The translations under genes were made by a program, and so were the position numbers. Shown here piece by piece: positions 1 through 7,275 of a DNA stretch of 47,882 nt (position 1 is the stretch's first letter; the number at the start of each line of letters is the position of its first letter). The stretch lies in contig JAIFMD010000153.1 of assembly GCA_020048755.1 (NCBI GenBank), forward strand, positions 1 through 47,882, in the 5' to 3' direction. A model generated the notes under the pieces. It had not been told where the DNA came from, searched no databases, and saw only the letters and a list, made by a program, of their open reading frames with translations. This DNA comes from Spirochaetota bacterium. Lineage in GTDB: Bacteria > Spirochaetota > Spirochaetia > Treponematales > UBA12059.

Positions 1-145
1 CCCCAACAACGCGCCTCGCGAAGCGAGCGTCTCCATCCCCCAACAACGCGCCTCGCGAAGCGAGCGCCTCCATCCCCCAACAACGCGCCTCGCTCAGCGA
101 GCGCCTCCCCCTCCCCTCAGCAACGCGCCTCGCGCAGCGAGCGTC
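1..145. repeat. Four tandem copies of a ~37-40 bp GC-rich hairpin unit
   Basis: The unit CAACAACGCGCCTCGC...GCGAGCG recurs four times, with the hairpin cores at about 15-27, 52-64, 89-101 and 129-141 (period 37, 37, 40). Each copy has a perfect 5-bp stem, CTCGC/GCGAG, around a three-base loop. The loop differs between copies (GAA, GAA, TCA, GCA) while the stem is unchanged, which hints at selection on structure. The array runs off the left edge of the window, so the copy number is a minimum. It is not a CRISPR array, because there are no unique spacers. Function unknown; a REP-like intergenic element is the simplest reading. Confidence 0.8.
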
Positions 146-174
146 TCCCCAACAACCCACTCAACCTAAAAGGA

Positions 175-299
175 CTTTTTTAAAATATCGGGGATGATCG
201 CAAGGAGCGACCCGAGAGGGGCTCCGCCGGCGTACGTTGGTACGCCAAGGAGCACCGCGAGGCGAGCGACGCCGCGAGCGCCCCGAGATTTTAAAAAAG
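175..299. repeat. 125-bp inverted-repeat element with internal hairpin
   Basis: Two 19-nt arms, CTTTTTTAAAATATCGGGG (175-193) and CCCCGAGATTTTAAAAAAG (281-299), are reverse complements with one mismatch and enclose 87 bp. At the centre a second hairpin, GGCGTAC-GTTG-GTACGCC (229-246), is flanked by GCTCC/GGAGC, so the whole segment could fold into one large structure. No transposase is nearby. It may be a small non-autonomous repeat. On the minus strand the right arm also supplies the U-rich tail of the adjacent terminator. The ORFs called over this segment are not supported. Confidence 0.7.
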
Positions 300-338
300 A
301 AAAGAGGGGTATGTCTGGACGTCACCCATACCCCTCTT
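288..338 (-). terminator. Rho-independent terminator of the lepB-ftsI-maf operon
   Basis: A perfect 12-bp stem, AAGAGGGGTATG (302-313) with CATACCCCTCTT (327-338), encloses a 13-nt loop. Read on the minus strand it is followed at once by a U-rich tract (TTCTTTTTTAAAA). It lies about 80 nt past the stop codon of the Maf-like gene, the right place and direction to end that operon. Confidence 0.85.
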
Positions 339-420
339 GTTGCAGGCTGTTTTTGCCTACCAATAGTATCGGAATCATTGCATGAGGCATTAACATCTAT
401 TTTGGTTGCGTTGTACTTTG

Positions 421-2211
421 CTACAGACTTCGCGCGTGCCAGCGCGCGCTTTCCGCTACGGCGCGGTAGAGTCTCGCAGTATGGATCAGGCTGTCATCCA
501 GGTTTCTTGCCCGCCCCCCGACGGCTTCAGCCGCAGAAGCAAACAGGAAGCCCACGACATCACGCGCTTCGCTTTCCAGCACGGCGGTATCAAGTTGGGT
601 CAGTTCGGCCAGCGCTTGATGAACTGCATCACCGCTGGCTCCCATGACGCTCTCGGCGACCTGAACCGCATGGTCGGCTATTCCAGCCAGCCTCAGCAGT
701 TCCAGTTTCAAGCCATCCACGACGACATCTACCGCTGTAGCGTGTGTCACATCCTGACCGCCAGGAGCGCTCATCGCATCCAGCGCGCCTCCAAGAAGAG
801 CATTCAGTTCACGACGACGCTGAGGTACATCGTACAGCGAGCCTACGGGAACATGATCCATACCTGGTATCGCGAGTCCACGAGAAGACAGGTTGTACGT
901 AGGAGCTTCGGGATGACTGGACAATTTACGGGCAAACCAGGTGGAATACAATGAAAGGCGCTCGTCACTCGTCACCTCGGAGCCATCATTGGCCCGGGCC
1001 AGGTAGGGTCGACCTCCACGCATGGCCCTGAACGCCGCGCTGGAAGCCGGGTCCAGTCTCGAACCTTCAGCCAGCGACCGTTGTTCGAAAAGACTCGCAT
1101 TGGCATGCGTTTTGCCGTCGGGAAACGACAGGTCGAGGCCTGCCATATAAATTGGAGCGCAGCCAATAATGCGGGCAAAATCCCAGGCCGTTGTAGCAAC
1201 CGAGCCACCTGCACCAAGGGAACCCTTAGGCGGACCAAGCCTGTCTTCGACATAGCGGCCAAGCGGATACATCGAAGAACACAGTGCTGTCTGCCTGGCG
1301 CGGAACCGCAATACCGAAGGCCATACGGCAGCCTCGGTGATCAGGATGCTGCCTGGAGAAGAACAGCGGTCAAGATGACGCATATTCCAGTACTGAGGGT
1401 CAACCACGATGATGAAATCAGGTTCCACACCAGTCCTGAGCACTGTCCGAAGGGCGGTATCCACACAGATTATGACCATCCGCTTTGCGAGTTCGGGCAA
1501 CAAGCCCGCGATTTCATCGAGGGAAGGGCCTGCGGCCAGCACCAGGGCGGGAAAGCCATGAAACCGTGCGACAAGGGAGGACAAGCCCGGGCAGGCCGCG
1601 GCTATTCTGATGTTCCTGGACAAGTTGTTCACCCAGAGCCGACCAAAACGACGTAGTGTAGCCGCGTTGATCTCATCCTTCTTGCGATAGCTGGCAACCT
1701 GGGATCTGAGTGCTTCCGCCGCCTCTGGGAAAGCAGCCATGGTGGCCCCGTTTTCTATGATGGCGATGGACCGGGGTGCTACTTCATCAAGATATTCCGA
1801 GACCCCGTAGCCTTCTGGACACAGAATCAGGGCACAATGTTCGTTTGATATGATGTCGACCAACTCGCTGGAATGTAGCAAGGCCGCAATCCAGGCTGCG
1901 CTGGACTCGATGACGGCAACCCTTGCACCAGAGGAGAGCGCAGCCTGTGTGGCATAGCCAAACCCCAGGCCGAGCACTACGATGAGATCGGCGCCGGTTG
2001 CAATGGCTTCATCCGCTATCCTTCGGCCTTCAGCCTGTGGGTCATAGCGAGAGTGCAACCATACCCCACAAGCCTTGGCCGTACGAGCACCGCTTCGCGC
2101 AATGGATGTTTCAAGCTGAAATGGAACAGCCGCGGCTACACAGGCAGCAAGTTCAGGCGATCGGGCGTCCAAGGCCTCAAGGTTGGCAGTATACCAGTCA
2201 GGGTTGATCAT
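421..2211 (-). CDS. Maf/DUF115-type motility-associated glycosyltransferase-like protein
   Basis: A 596-residue protein of the DUF115/MptE-like family, whose bacterial members include the Maf motility-associated factors that transfer nonulosonic-type sugars to flagellins. The N-terminal third has a Rossmann-like stretch (VLGLGFGYATQA). The middle carries the family core: ALVLAAGPSLDE near residue 225, then CVDTALRTVLRTGVEPDF and AGLDLSFPDGKTHA. There is no signal peptide or membrane span, so it is probably cytoplasmic. Its ATG overlaps the ftsI stop as ATGA, so the two are translationally coupled. Treponema FlaB flagellins are known to be glycosylated and two flaB genes lie 36 kb away, so flagellin modification is plausible but inferred. 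The sequence alone does not exclude another DUF115 role. Confidence 0.75.
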   Translation of the reverse strand: MINPDWYTANLEALDARSPELAACVAAAVPFQLETSIARSGARTAKACGVWLHSRYDPQAEGRRIADEAIATGADLIVVLGLGFGYATQAALSSGARVAVIESSAAWIAALLHSSELVDIISNEHCALILCPEGYGVSEYLDEVAPRSIAIIENGATMAAFPEAAEALRSQVASYRKKDEINAATLRRFGRLWVNNLSRNIRIAAACPGLSSLVARFHGFPALVLAAGPSLDEIAGLLPELAKRMVIICVDTALRTVLRTGVEPDFIIVVDPQYWNMRHLDRCSSPGSILITEAAVWPSVLRFRARQTALCSSMYPLGRYVEDRLGPPKGSLGAGGSVATTAWDFARIIGCAPIYMAGLDLSFPDGKTHANASLFEQRSLAEGSRLDPASSAAFRAMRGGRPYLARANDGSEVTSDERLSLYSTWFARKLSSHPEAPTYNLSSRGLAIPGMDHVPVGSLYDVPQRRRELNALLGGALDAMSAPGGQDVTHATAVDVVVDGLKLELLRLAGIADHAVQVAESVMGASGDAVHQALAELTQLDTAVLESEARDVVGFLFASAAEAVGGRARNLDDSLIHTARLYRAVAESARWHARSL

Positions 2212-4112
2212 TCAAGTTTCAACAGCACGGTCGAACCAGGTTCGACCAGTGAACCAGGTGCTGGCGACTGTTCCCTCACCCAGCCATCACCTTCTATTTC
2301 AACAACGATATCGTCACGTTCCAGAAGCGCTGTAAGAGCGCGTTTGGGTGTTCCACGAAGGTCTGGCATCGTTTCACCTATACGGACTGCATCCGTGCCG
2401 GTTACCATGACGCGGCCATCATGTAACGCTGAAGCTGAACCTGTCCGTGCTACCCCGTACAAATCGGCAATGACATTGGCAACATCCTTGACTAACGGAG
2501 CGGCGATGCGACCTCCGTAGGTCGATATCCCCTTGGGATTGAATATAGCCGCATATACTATGTATTCCGGAGCCTCGCTTGGAAACAATGCGATGGTACT
2601 GGCAATGAAATCGGTATCCGAATAGCGTCTCGTTTCAGGATCGATGACCTGGGCCGTACCTGTTTTTACCGACATGCGCAGGTCATCGATGCGCGCCCTG
2701 TGCCCGGTGCCCGTAGAGAGAGTCGCGTTTTCCATAGCACCGAGTATTGAATCTGCCTCAGCTTTCTCCATGACCCGCCTGATCACGATTGGCTGGGGAT
2801 CATCGATGCTGGTACCATCCGGGCCAACGATCCGGTCCAGGGTCCGTGCCCTGATGAGAATTCCGCCATTCGCGATCACGGTAGCAGCGGTGGTCATCTG
2901 CAGGGCCGTGACCAGTAATTCCTGGCCTATGGCGATAGTCGGTTTTGTCCTGCCTGACCAGGTTTCAGGCTTGCGGATGACACCGGGACTGTCGCTTGCC
3001 AGATCGGCCCCCACTCTCTCGCCAAAGCCGAATTCCCTGACTTTGGAATAAAAATCTATCGGGGACACGGTATCGGATGCATATGCCGCACCGGAATTGC
3101 AGGAATATTCAAGTATTTTTGCCACATCGACAGTGCCATGGGAACCAAGACAGGTAATGACTATCTTTTCGCCGGACGGCATGGTTTTTTCATAACTGCC
3201 GTCACACGTGAACTCAGAATGTTCATCGATGCCACCAAGGGCAATAAGCGAACTCATGCTGTAGACCTTGAACACCGAACCAGGCTCATAGGCATAGATT
3301 GAAACTCGATCCACCCATGTGGATCGGTCGGAGGCAAGGAACTGGTTAGGATCGAAATCGGGAAGGGAGACATACGCAAGGACCGAACCGGTTCTTGCTT
3401 CCATGGCTACCAGGGCTATTCCTTCTGCAGCATTCCTGACAAGCGCAGCGCGCGCAAGGCTTTCGAGCTTGAACTGCAGATCGGCATCGATACTAAGATA
3501 CACGGCGTTTCCATACGCATAGCCACCGATAGCCTGAGCAGGATCTGCCGCCAGTGAAGACTCGAAGGCGGCTTCCGCGCCGGACAGTCCGCGATTTTCG
3601 GTGCCAACAAAACCGACGAGATGCGCAGCGAGGGCTCGCTCCGGGTATACCCGACCCGCAACACGGTCGATTCTGATACCATTCATGTTGGTATCAGCCA
3701 CGGCTTGCTCGATGGAACGAGCAACATCGCTTGAAACCCGGCGGGCTATGTAGGCAAAGTCAGCGCCTTCTCCAGTCAGTCTGGCAAGGATTTCTGATTC
3801 TGGAACCCCGATGGCAGCGGCCAGAGCAGTCGCAAAAACCGCCTCTTTTCCCCTGGAGAGTGACGGTTTCCAGATGGACACGTCGTAGAGGTCAGTATCG
3901 ACGGCCAGCAAGCGACCTTCGCGGTCGTATATCGGGCCACGTATGGAAACAATCCGTGCGGACGAGGCAAGTGACTGTCCTGTTGTTCCCAGAGCCAGCC
4001 GACCGTATCGAACCAACGTCACTGATGCCAGCACAAGGAGTACGGCTAAAATGATGTAATGCCGGAAGAATCGTTTATCTATCGACATCAGCCGCAGCAT
4101 CCTTGGATTCAT
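2208..4112 (-). CDS. ftsI: Class B penicillin-binding protein with C-terminal PASTA domain (FtsI type)
   Basis: Septal-type D,D-transpeptidase that cross-links peptidoglycan from the periplasmic side. The ORF track starts at 4220, but the ATG at 4112 has a good AGGA Shine-Dalgarno and gives a 634-residue protein with one N-terminal membrane anchor (YIILAVLLVLASVTLV). In that numbering the catalytic motifs are SVFK (Ser about 279), SCN (about 337) and KTGTAQ (about 483). Residues from about 570 to the end form a PASTA-like domain (PDLRGTPKRALTALL), as in SpoVD/PBP2x-like enzymes. It overlaps the end of lepB by 38 nt and maf by 4 nt. Confident on family. FtsI rather than another class B PBP is likely, but no division-cluster neighbours are present to confirm it. 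Confidence 0.88.
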   Translation of the reverse strand: MNPRMLRLMSIDKRFFRHYIILAVLLVLASVTLVRYGRLALGTTGQSLASSARIVSIRGPIYDREGRLLAVDTDLYDVSIWKPSLSRGKEAVFATALAAAIGVPESEILARLTGEGADFAYIARRVSSDVARSIEQAVADTNMNGIRIDRVAGRVYPERALAAHLVGFVGTENRGLSGAEAAFESSLAADPAQAIGGYAYGNAVYLSIDADLQFKLESLARAALVRNAAEGIALVAMEARTGSVLAYVSLPDFDPNQFLASDRSTWVDRVSIYAYEPGSVFKVYSMSSLIALGGIDEHSEFTCDGSYEKTMPSGEKIVITCLGSHGTVDVAKILEYSCNSGAAYASDTVSPIDFYSKVREFGFGERVGADLASDSPGVIRKPETWSGRTKPTIAIGQELLVTALQMTTAATVIANGGILIRARTLDRIVGPDGTSIDDPQPIVIRRVMEKAEADSILGAMENATLSTGTGHRARIDDLRMSVKTGTAQVIDPETRRYSDTDFIASTIALFPSEAPEYIVYAAIFNPKGISTYGGRIAAPLVKDVANVIADLYGVARTGSASALHDGRVMVTGTDAVRIGETMPDLRGTPKRALTALLERDDIVVEIEGDGWVREQSPAPGSLVEPGSTVLLKLE

Positions 4113-4662
4113 GAGATTTTCCTGCAGAGCCAGAAAGCCCGCCAGAATAGAGTAGCACTTTTCCCAGTATCTTCTCAATCGGCAGGGAACCATAGTCGCG
4201 CGAATCGAAAGACCTGTCACCGTTGTCGCCGACTATGAATACCCTGCCCGAAGGTAGATAGGAAAATCCAGAAAACCGTGACGAAGAATCCGGCTCGAGT
4301 TTCACAGAACCACCTCGGCCGGACAGCACACCAGCTTCAGCATTCAAGTATGCCGGTCCCAGTTCGAATACCCGTTTGATCACCCTTCTGGGATTCCGGT
4401 CCACAGGCGCGACGAGTACGATATCACCTGGTTCTGGTTCAGCCCAGCGCAGGACCCAGGTCCCTGAAACCGGAAGCCGCAGTCCGTAGGCACAACGGGC
4501 AACAAGGGCCACGGTACTCGTGCCAATCGTAGGACTCATGGAATCGCCTCGTATTATGACTAGGTCCACGGCAAACGTCTTCATGAACAGGGCAACCAGC
4601 ATGGCCGTCATGATGATACGCGGAACATGAATATATCTTGTATTCGTTCTCACTTCATGCAT
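4075..4662 (-). CDS. lepB: Signal peptidase I
   Basis: Membrane-bound S26 serine protease that removes Sec/Tat signal peptides. The sequence has an N-terminal membrane segment (IIMTAMLVALFMKTFAVDLVII). Next come box B with the nucleophile Ser in RGDSMSPTI, box D with the general-base Lys in NPRRVIKRV, and box E GDNGDRSFDSRDYG. The ORF track begins at a TTG at 4701 with no ribosome site. The ATG at 4662 is preceded by AGAGG at proper spacing, giving 195 residues, and is preferred. It heads the lepB-ftsI-maf operon and is transcribed divergently from the M23/LysM gene. The sigma-28-like promoter of that gene falls just upstream of this start. Confidence 0.9.
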   Translation of the reverse strand: MHEVRTNTRYIHVPRIIMTAMLVALFMKTFAVDLVIIRGDSMSPTIGTSTVALVARCAYGLRLPVSGTWVLRWAEPEPGDIVLVAPVDRNPRRVIKRVFELGPAYLNAEAGVLSGRGGSVKLEPDSSSRFSGFSYLPSGRVFIVGDNGDRSFDSRDYGSLPIEKILGKVLLYSGGLSGSAGKSHESKDAAADVDR

Positions 4663-4697
4663 ATGCAAAAACCTCTGTTCAACAAGGTGCTCGTCTC

Positions 4698-4725
4698 TCA
4701 ATGCCGGGCTGAGTTGCGCCGATAG
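4698..4725 (+). promoter_or_regulatory. Sigma-28 (FliA)-like promoter of the LysM/M23 gene
   Basis: TCAA (4698-4701), 16 nt, then GCCGATAG (4718-4725). The -10 matches the flagellar sigma-28 consensus GCCGATAA in seven of eight positions. The same arrangement with identical boxes and spacing lies ahead of the first flagellin (37460-37487). The predicted transcription start, about 7 nt on, is almost at the annotated ATG (4734), so the mRNA would be leaderless or use a later start. Confidence 0.65.
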
Positions 4726-4733
4726 TAGAACGT

Positions 4734-5933
4734 ATGGAAATGCAGAATGTCATGGAAACCCAGTATGTAGCACCTCGTCAGAAGCCAGTCAGGATAATCC
4801 TCGATCAAGGCCTGATCAGTCCAGCCTGCAATGGCCGCATAGAAAGAAAAGCCTCAAGGGCCAGAATCCATCCCGGGCACAACTCCGAGCCTGGGACCAA
4901 TCAACGAATAAAAAGCCTGGAAACGCAGGTAGCGCAGCCGGTTGTTGCCCGCGAGCGGTTCCATTATATAATCCGGATCCTTGAAACGCTGTCATCCGCA
5001 AAATCACTGAAAACAGTGTTGATCATTCTCGGCGTCCTTTTATTCGCTGTAGCAATAGCGGCAGTAGGTGCAGTGGAACGCCCGGCTGATCTGCATGAGT
5101 TTTTCCTGCCTGAAGACGGAGTGGCTACCTCACTCCTGCTCGACTCCCTTATGGCGATGCCTCCCGAGCCAGACGATGCCGAACTGGTACCAGCCCTGCC
5201 CATGACACTGTCCATCTCCAGCTACCGGGTAGCAAAAAATGACACGCTTGATGCAATATCACACAGGTTCGGGATTCGCCTGGACACACTCATAAGCATC
5301 AACGGTATAGGAGACGTCCGCAGGATACAAGCGGGTGCAACTATAAAAATACCAAACCTGGATGGAGTCGCTTACAAGGTTAAAAAAGGTGAAAGCCTCT
5401 CGGGAATAGCCTCCGCAACACAGGTTTCCATGCTGGACATCGTCGATGCCAACGATCTATCGAGCCAGACTATAACGCCCGGACAGACATTGTTCATCCC
5501 GGGAGCCCGGTTATCAAGCTACGATCTTAAAAAAGCGCTGGGAAAACTGATCATCTGGCCAGTAGTTGGCAAAATCAGTTCGCAATTTGGATATCGGGCC
5601 AATCCGTTCACGGGAATACGCCAATTCCATAGCGGACTTGACATCGTTGGCCCTCTGAACTCTCCCATACATGCGTCTATGGATGGCCGGGTTGCTGAAA
5701 CGGGATACAGCACTATATTCGGTAATTTCATAATACTTACACATGCAGAAGGGTATCAGACTCTGTATGCCCACCTGAACAAGATACTTGTCAAACAAGG
5801 TGCCAGCGTGCAACAAGGCAAATCCATAGGACTACTTGGCTCAACGGGGTACAGTACTGGTGCGCATCTGCATCTGGGTGTCTTCAAACGCGGTACAGCA
5901 ATAGATCCATTGAAATTCCTGAATGGAAAATAG
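4734..5933 (+). CDS. Membrane-anchored LysM / M23 (LytM) peptidoglycan endopeptidase
   Basis: A 399-residue cell-wall hydrolase. It has a basic cytoplasmic N-terminus of about 90 residues, one membrane span (TVLIILGVLLFAVAIAAVGAV), two LysM peptidoglycan-binding repeats (SYRVAKNDTLDAISHRFGI... and AYKVKKGESLSGIASATQV...) and a C-terminal M23 domain. The zinc and catalytic residues are intact: HSGLD, YAHLN and HLHLG. It probably cleaves cross-links in the periplasm. No Shine-Dalgarno precedes the ATG, and ATG codons 6 and 18 nt further on are alternatives. The sigma-28-like promoter directly upstream suggests it is expressed with flagellar genes, perhaps to open the wall for periplasmic flagella; that role is inferred. 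Confidence 0.87.
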   Translation: MEMQNVMETQYVAPRQKPVRIILDQGLISPACNGRIERKASRARIHPGHNSEPGTNQRIKSLETQVAQPVVARERFHYIIRILETLSSAKSLKTVLIILGVLLFAVAIAAVGAVERPADLHEFFLPEDGVATSLLLDSLMAMPPEPDDAELVPALPMTLSISSYRVAKNDTLDAISHRFGIRLDTLISINGIGDVRRIQAGATIKIPNLDGVAYKVKKGESLSGIASATQVSMLDIVDANDLSSQTITPGQTLFIPGARLSSYDLKKALGKLIIWPVVGKISSQFGYRANPFTGIRQFHSGLDIVGPLNSPIHASMDGRVAETGYSTIFGNFIILTHAEGYQTLYAHLNKILVKQGASVQQGKSIGLLGSTGYSTGAHLHLGVFKRGTAIDPLKFLNGK

Positions 5934-5996
5934 CCTTCAAATCTTGAAGTAATCCAGCAGGCAGTGTATCCTGATGATGTTTCCGGAGGGTTTGCA

Positions 5997-6119
5997 ATGC
6001 GAAAACTAGTCGTTGTCATAGTTGCAGTTCTGGCAATTTTTACATTCATCAGAGAGTACAAAGTTGTGCCTGCACAGGGACTCGGACAGGCTCAGATACA
6101 AACTGCACCGCCAAACTGA
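5997..6119 (+). CDS. 40-residue single-span membrane protein (small ORF)
   Basis: Too short for the ORF track. GGAGGG at 5985-5990 sits 6 nt ahead of ATG 5997. The protein begins MRKLVVVIVAVLAIFTFI, a clear hydrophobic span after two basic residues, followed by a short polar tail ending in APPN. The frame ends just before an intrinsic terminator, as expected for the last gene of a transcript starting at the M23 gene 63 bp upstream. The strong ribosome site, membrane-like composition and terminator make it credible. No family recognised; it may be a small partner of the upstream peptidase. Confidence 0.6.
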   Translation: MRKLVVVIVAVLAIFTFIREYKVVPAQGLGQAQIQTAPPN

Positions 6120-6136
6120 GCGCATGTACCTCCAAC

Positions 6137-6170
6137 TAAAAAAACCGTCCGTCAAGGGCGGTTTTTTTAT
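6137..6170 (+). terminator. Rho-independent terminator
   Basis: AAAACCGTCC-GTCA-AGGGCGGTTTTTTT forms a GC stem of about 9 bp with one G-U pair, followed by a run of seven T. It ends the M23/small-ORF transcript and insulates the sigma-factor promoter downstream. The A-run on the other side makes it potentially bidirectional. Confidence 0.85.
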
Positions 6171-6310
6171 CATTTTGTATACCCTTAAAAAGGGATTTTG
6201 TGCACGAAAGTATACTTATTCCAAGAATTCTATAACTTCATCACTGCCATTTTAAATACAATTTGTTATATTATATATAATTACAAATTCATACTTCAAA
6301 TACAATTACT
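6171..6310. promoter_or_regulatory. AT-rich upstream region with candidate activator sites
   Basis: About 140 bp of very AT-rich DNA between the terminator and the sigma-54 promoter. It contains two GTATAC palindromes (6177-6182 and 6210-6215, centres 33 bp apart), the 13-bp palindrome CCCTTAAAAAGGG (6182-6194), and a direct repeat AAATACAATT (6254-6263 and 6298-6307). Sigma-54 promoters need an enhancer-binding activator, usually 80-150 bp upstream, and often DNA bending by IHF-like proteins. These palindromes lie about 120-160 bp upstream of the predicted start. Which, if any, is the real site cannot be told from one sequence. Confidence 0.4.
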
Positions 6311-6326
6311 TGGCACAGTTACTGCT
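6311..6326 (+). promoter_or_regulatory. Sigma-54 (RpoN) promoter of the alternative sigma gene
   Basis: TGGCACAGTTACTGCT matches the -24/-12 consensus TGGCACG-N4-TTGCW in all but two positions. The invariant GG (6312-6313) and GC (6324-6325) have the exact required 10-bp gap. The predicted start near 6337 leaves a leader of about 16 nt that still contains the AGAGG ribosome site (6339-6343). No comparable sigma-70 promoter is seen closer to the gene. Confidence 0.8.
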
Positions 6327-6352
6327 CTAATAATAGGCAGAGGTAACACAAA

Positions 6353-7195
6353 ATGAGCGGAAGAACAGAGGCGTCCATGTCTGAGGACACGCTGAAGATA
6401 TATTACGAGAGAGTTAAGCAGATTCCATTGCTCACCGCAGAAGAAGAACGGGACCTCTCCATGAGAATTCAGGCTGGTGAAGAAGTAGCCAGATCCAGAC
6501 TCATCGAAGCCAACCTCCGCCTCGTCATAAAAATAGCACGCGCCTTCGCAAATTTTGACGTTCCCCTGATCGATCTCATCCAGGAAGGCAACATGGGCCT
6601 CATCAAGGCAGCCGAACGATTCGACTACCGGCGCAACGTGAGGTTTTCAACGTACGCTTCATGGTGGATCAAACAGGCTGTGACCAGGTCCCTGGTCAAT
6701 TCTCGCCGCGCGATCCGCCTCCCCCACCGCAAGGAAGAACTGATAAAACGCATCCACAAGACATATGGATACCTCTCGCAGAGCCTGTCACGGGAACCGT
6801 CCCGTTCAGAAATTGCGCGGGAACTCGGCATAGAAGAACACTTGGTCAAGGAAGCACTCGAGATGTCAGGTAGCATCATGCCACTTGAAGGTGACAACGA
6901 TGACGAGGAATCCGGTAGTGTGCTCGATGTATATGCGGATGAAACCTACAGCCCCGATGCGGCCTTTGTACGAAACTGTGTGCGGGAAAAGACTATCAAA
7001 TTACTTGAAGCCCTCATGGAAAAGGAGCGGCAGGTCTTGATTTATCGATTTGAATTTTATGGGAATCAGAAAAAAACCCTCAAGGGAATAGGCGAAACCA
7101 TGGGTATTTCAGCAGAAACCGTAAGGCAGATAGAGAAGAGGGCTATCCGCAAGCTTCGCAATCAGAGCGAATACGCTGATTTCATCGGAGCCTGA
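6353..7195 (+). CDS. Alternative sigma-70-family RNA polymerase sigma factor (RpoS/SigA-like, no region 1.1)
   Basis: A 280-residue group 2/3 sigma factor. Region 1.2/2.1 lies at about 10-60 (LTAEEERDLSMRIQAG). Regions 2.3-2.4 contain LIQEGNMGLIKAAERFDY...FSTYASWWIKQAV. Region 3 follows, and region 4.2 has the helix-turn-helix TLKGIGETMGISAETVRQIEKRAIRKLR. It lacks the long N-terminal region of a housekeeping RpoD and is close to the length of Borrelia RpoS. AGAGG lies 9 nt ahead of the ATG. The upstream sigma-54 promoter implies expression only when RpoN and its activator are on. Calling it RpoS would be by analogy; the regulon is unknown. Confidence 0.88.
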   Translation: MSGRTEASMSEDTLKIYYERVKQIPLLTAEEERDLSMRIQAGEEVARSRLIEANLRLVIKIARAFANFDVPLIDLIQEGNMGLIKAAERFDYRRNVRFSTYASWWIKQAVTRSLVNSRRAIRLPHRKEELIKRIHKTYGYLSQSLSREPSRSEIARELGIEEHLVKEALEMSGSIMPLEGDNDDEESGSVLDVYADETYSPDAAFVRNCVREKTIKLLEALMEKERQVLIYRFEFYGNQKKTLKGIGETMGISAETVRQIEKRAIRKLRNQSEYADFIGA

Positions 7196-7275
7196 CGCTA
7201 CAATTCCTGCATTGACCGGCTGCAGCCCGGGGTCTTGCGATGTTTTCCGTGACCATCGTATAGTAAAATGACACG

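Noticed and set aside
1-145. Possible CRISPR array
   Set aside because: Near-identical units abut each other with no unique spacers, and no cas genes are present.
194-954. Plus-strand ORFs in the first kilobase
   Set aside because: They cover repeats, the terminator or the antisense of the Maf-like gene. None has a ribosome site or recognisable domain.
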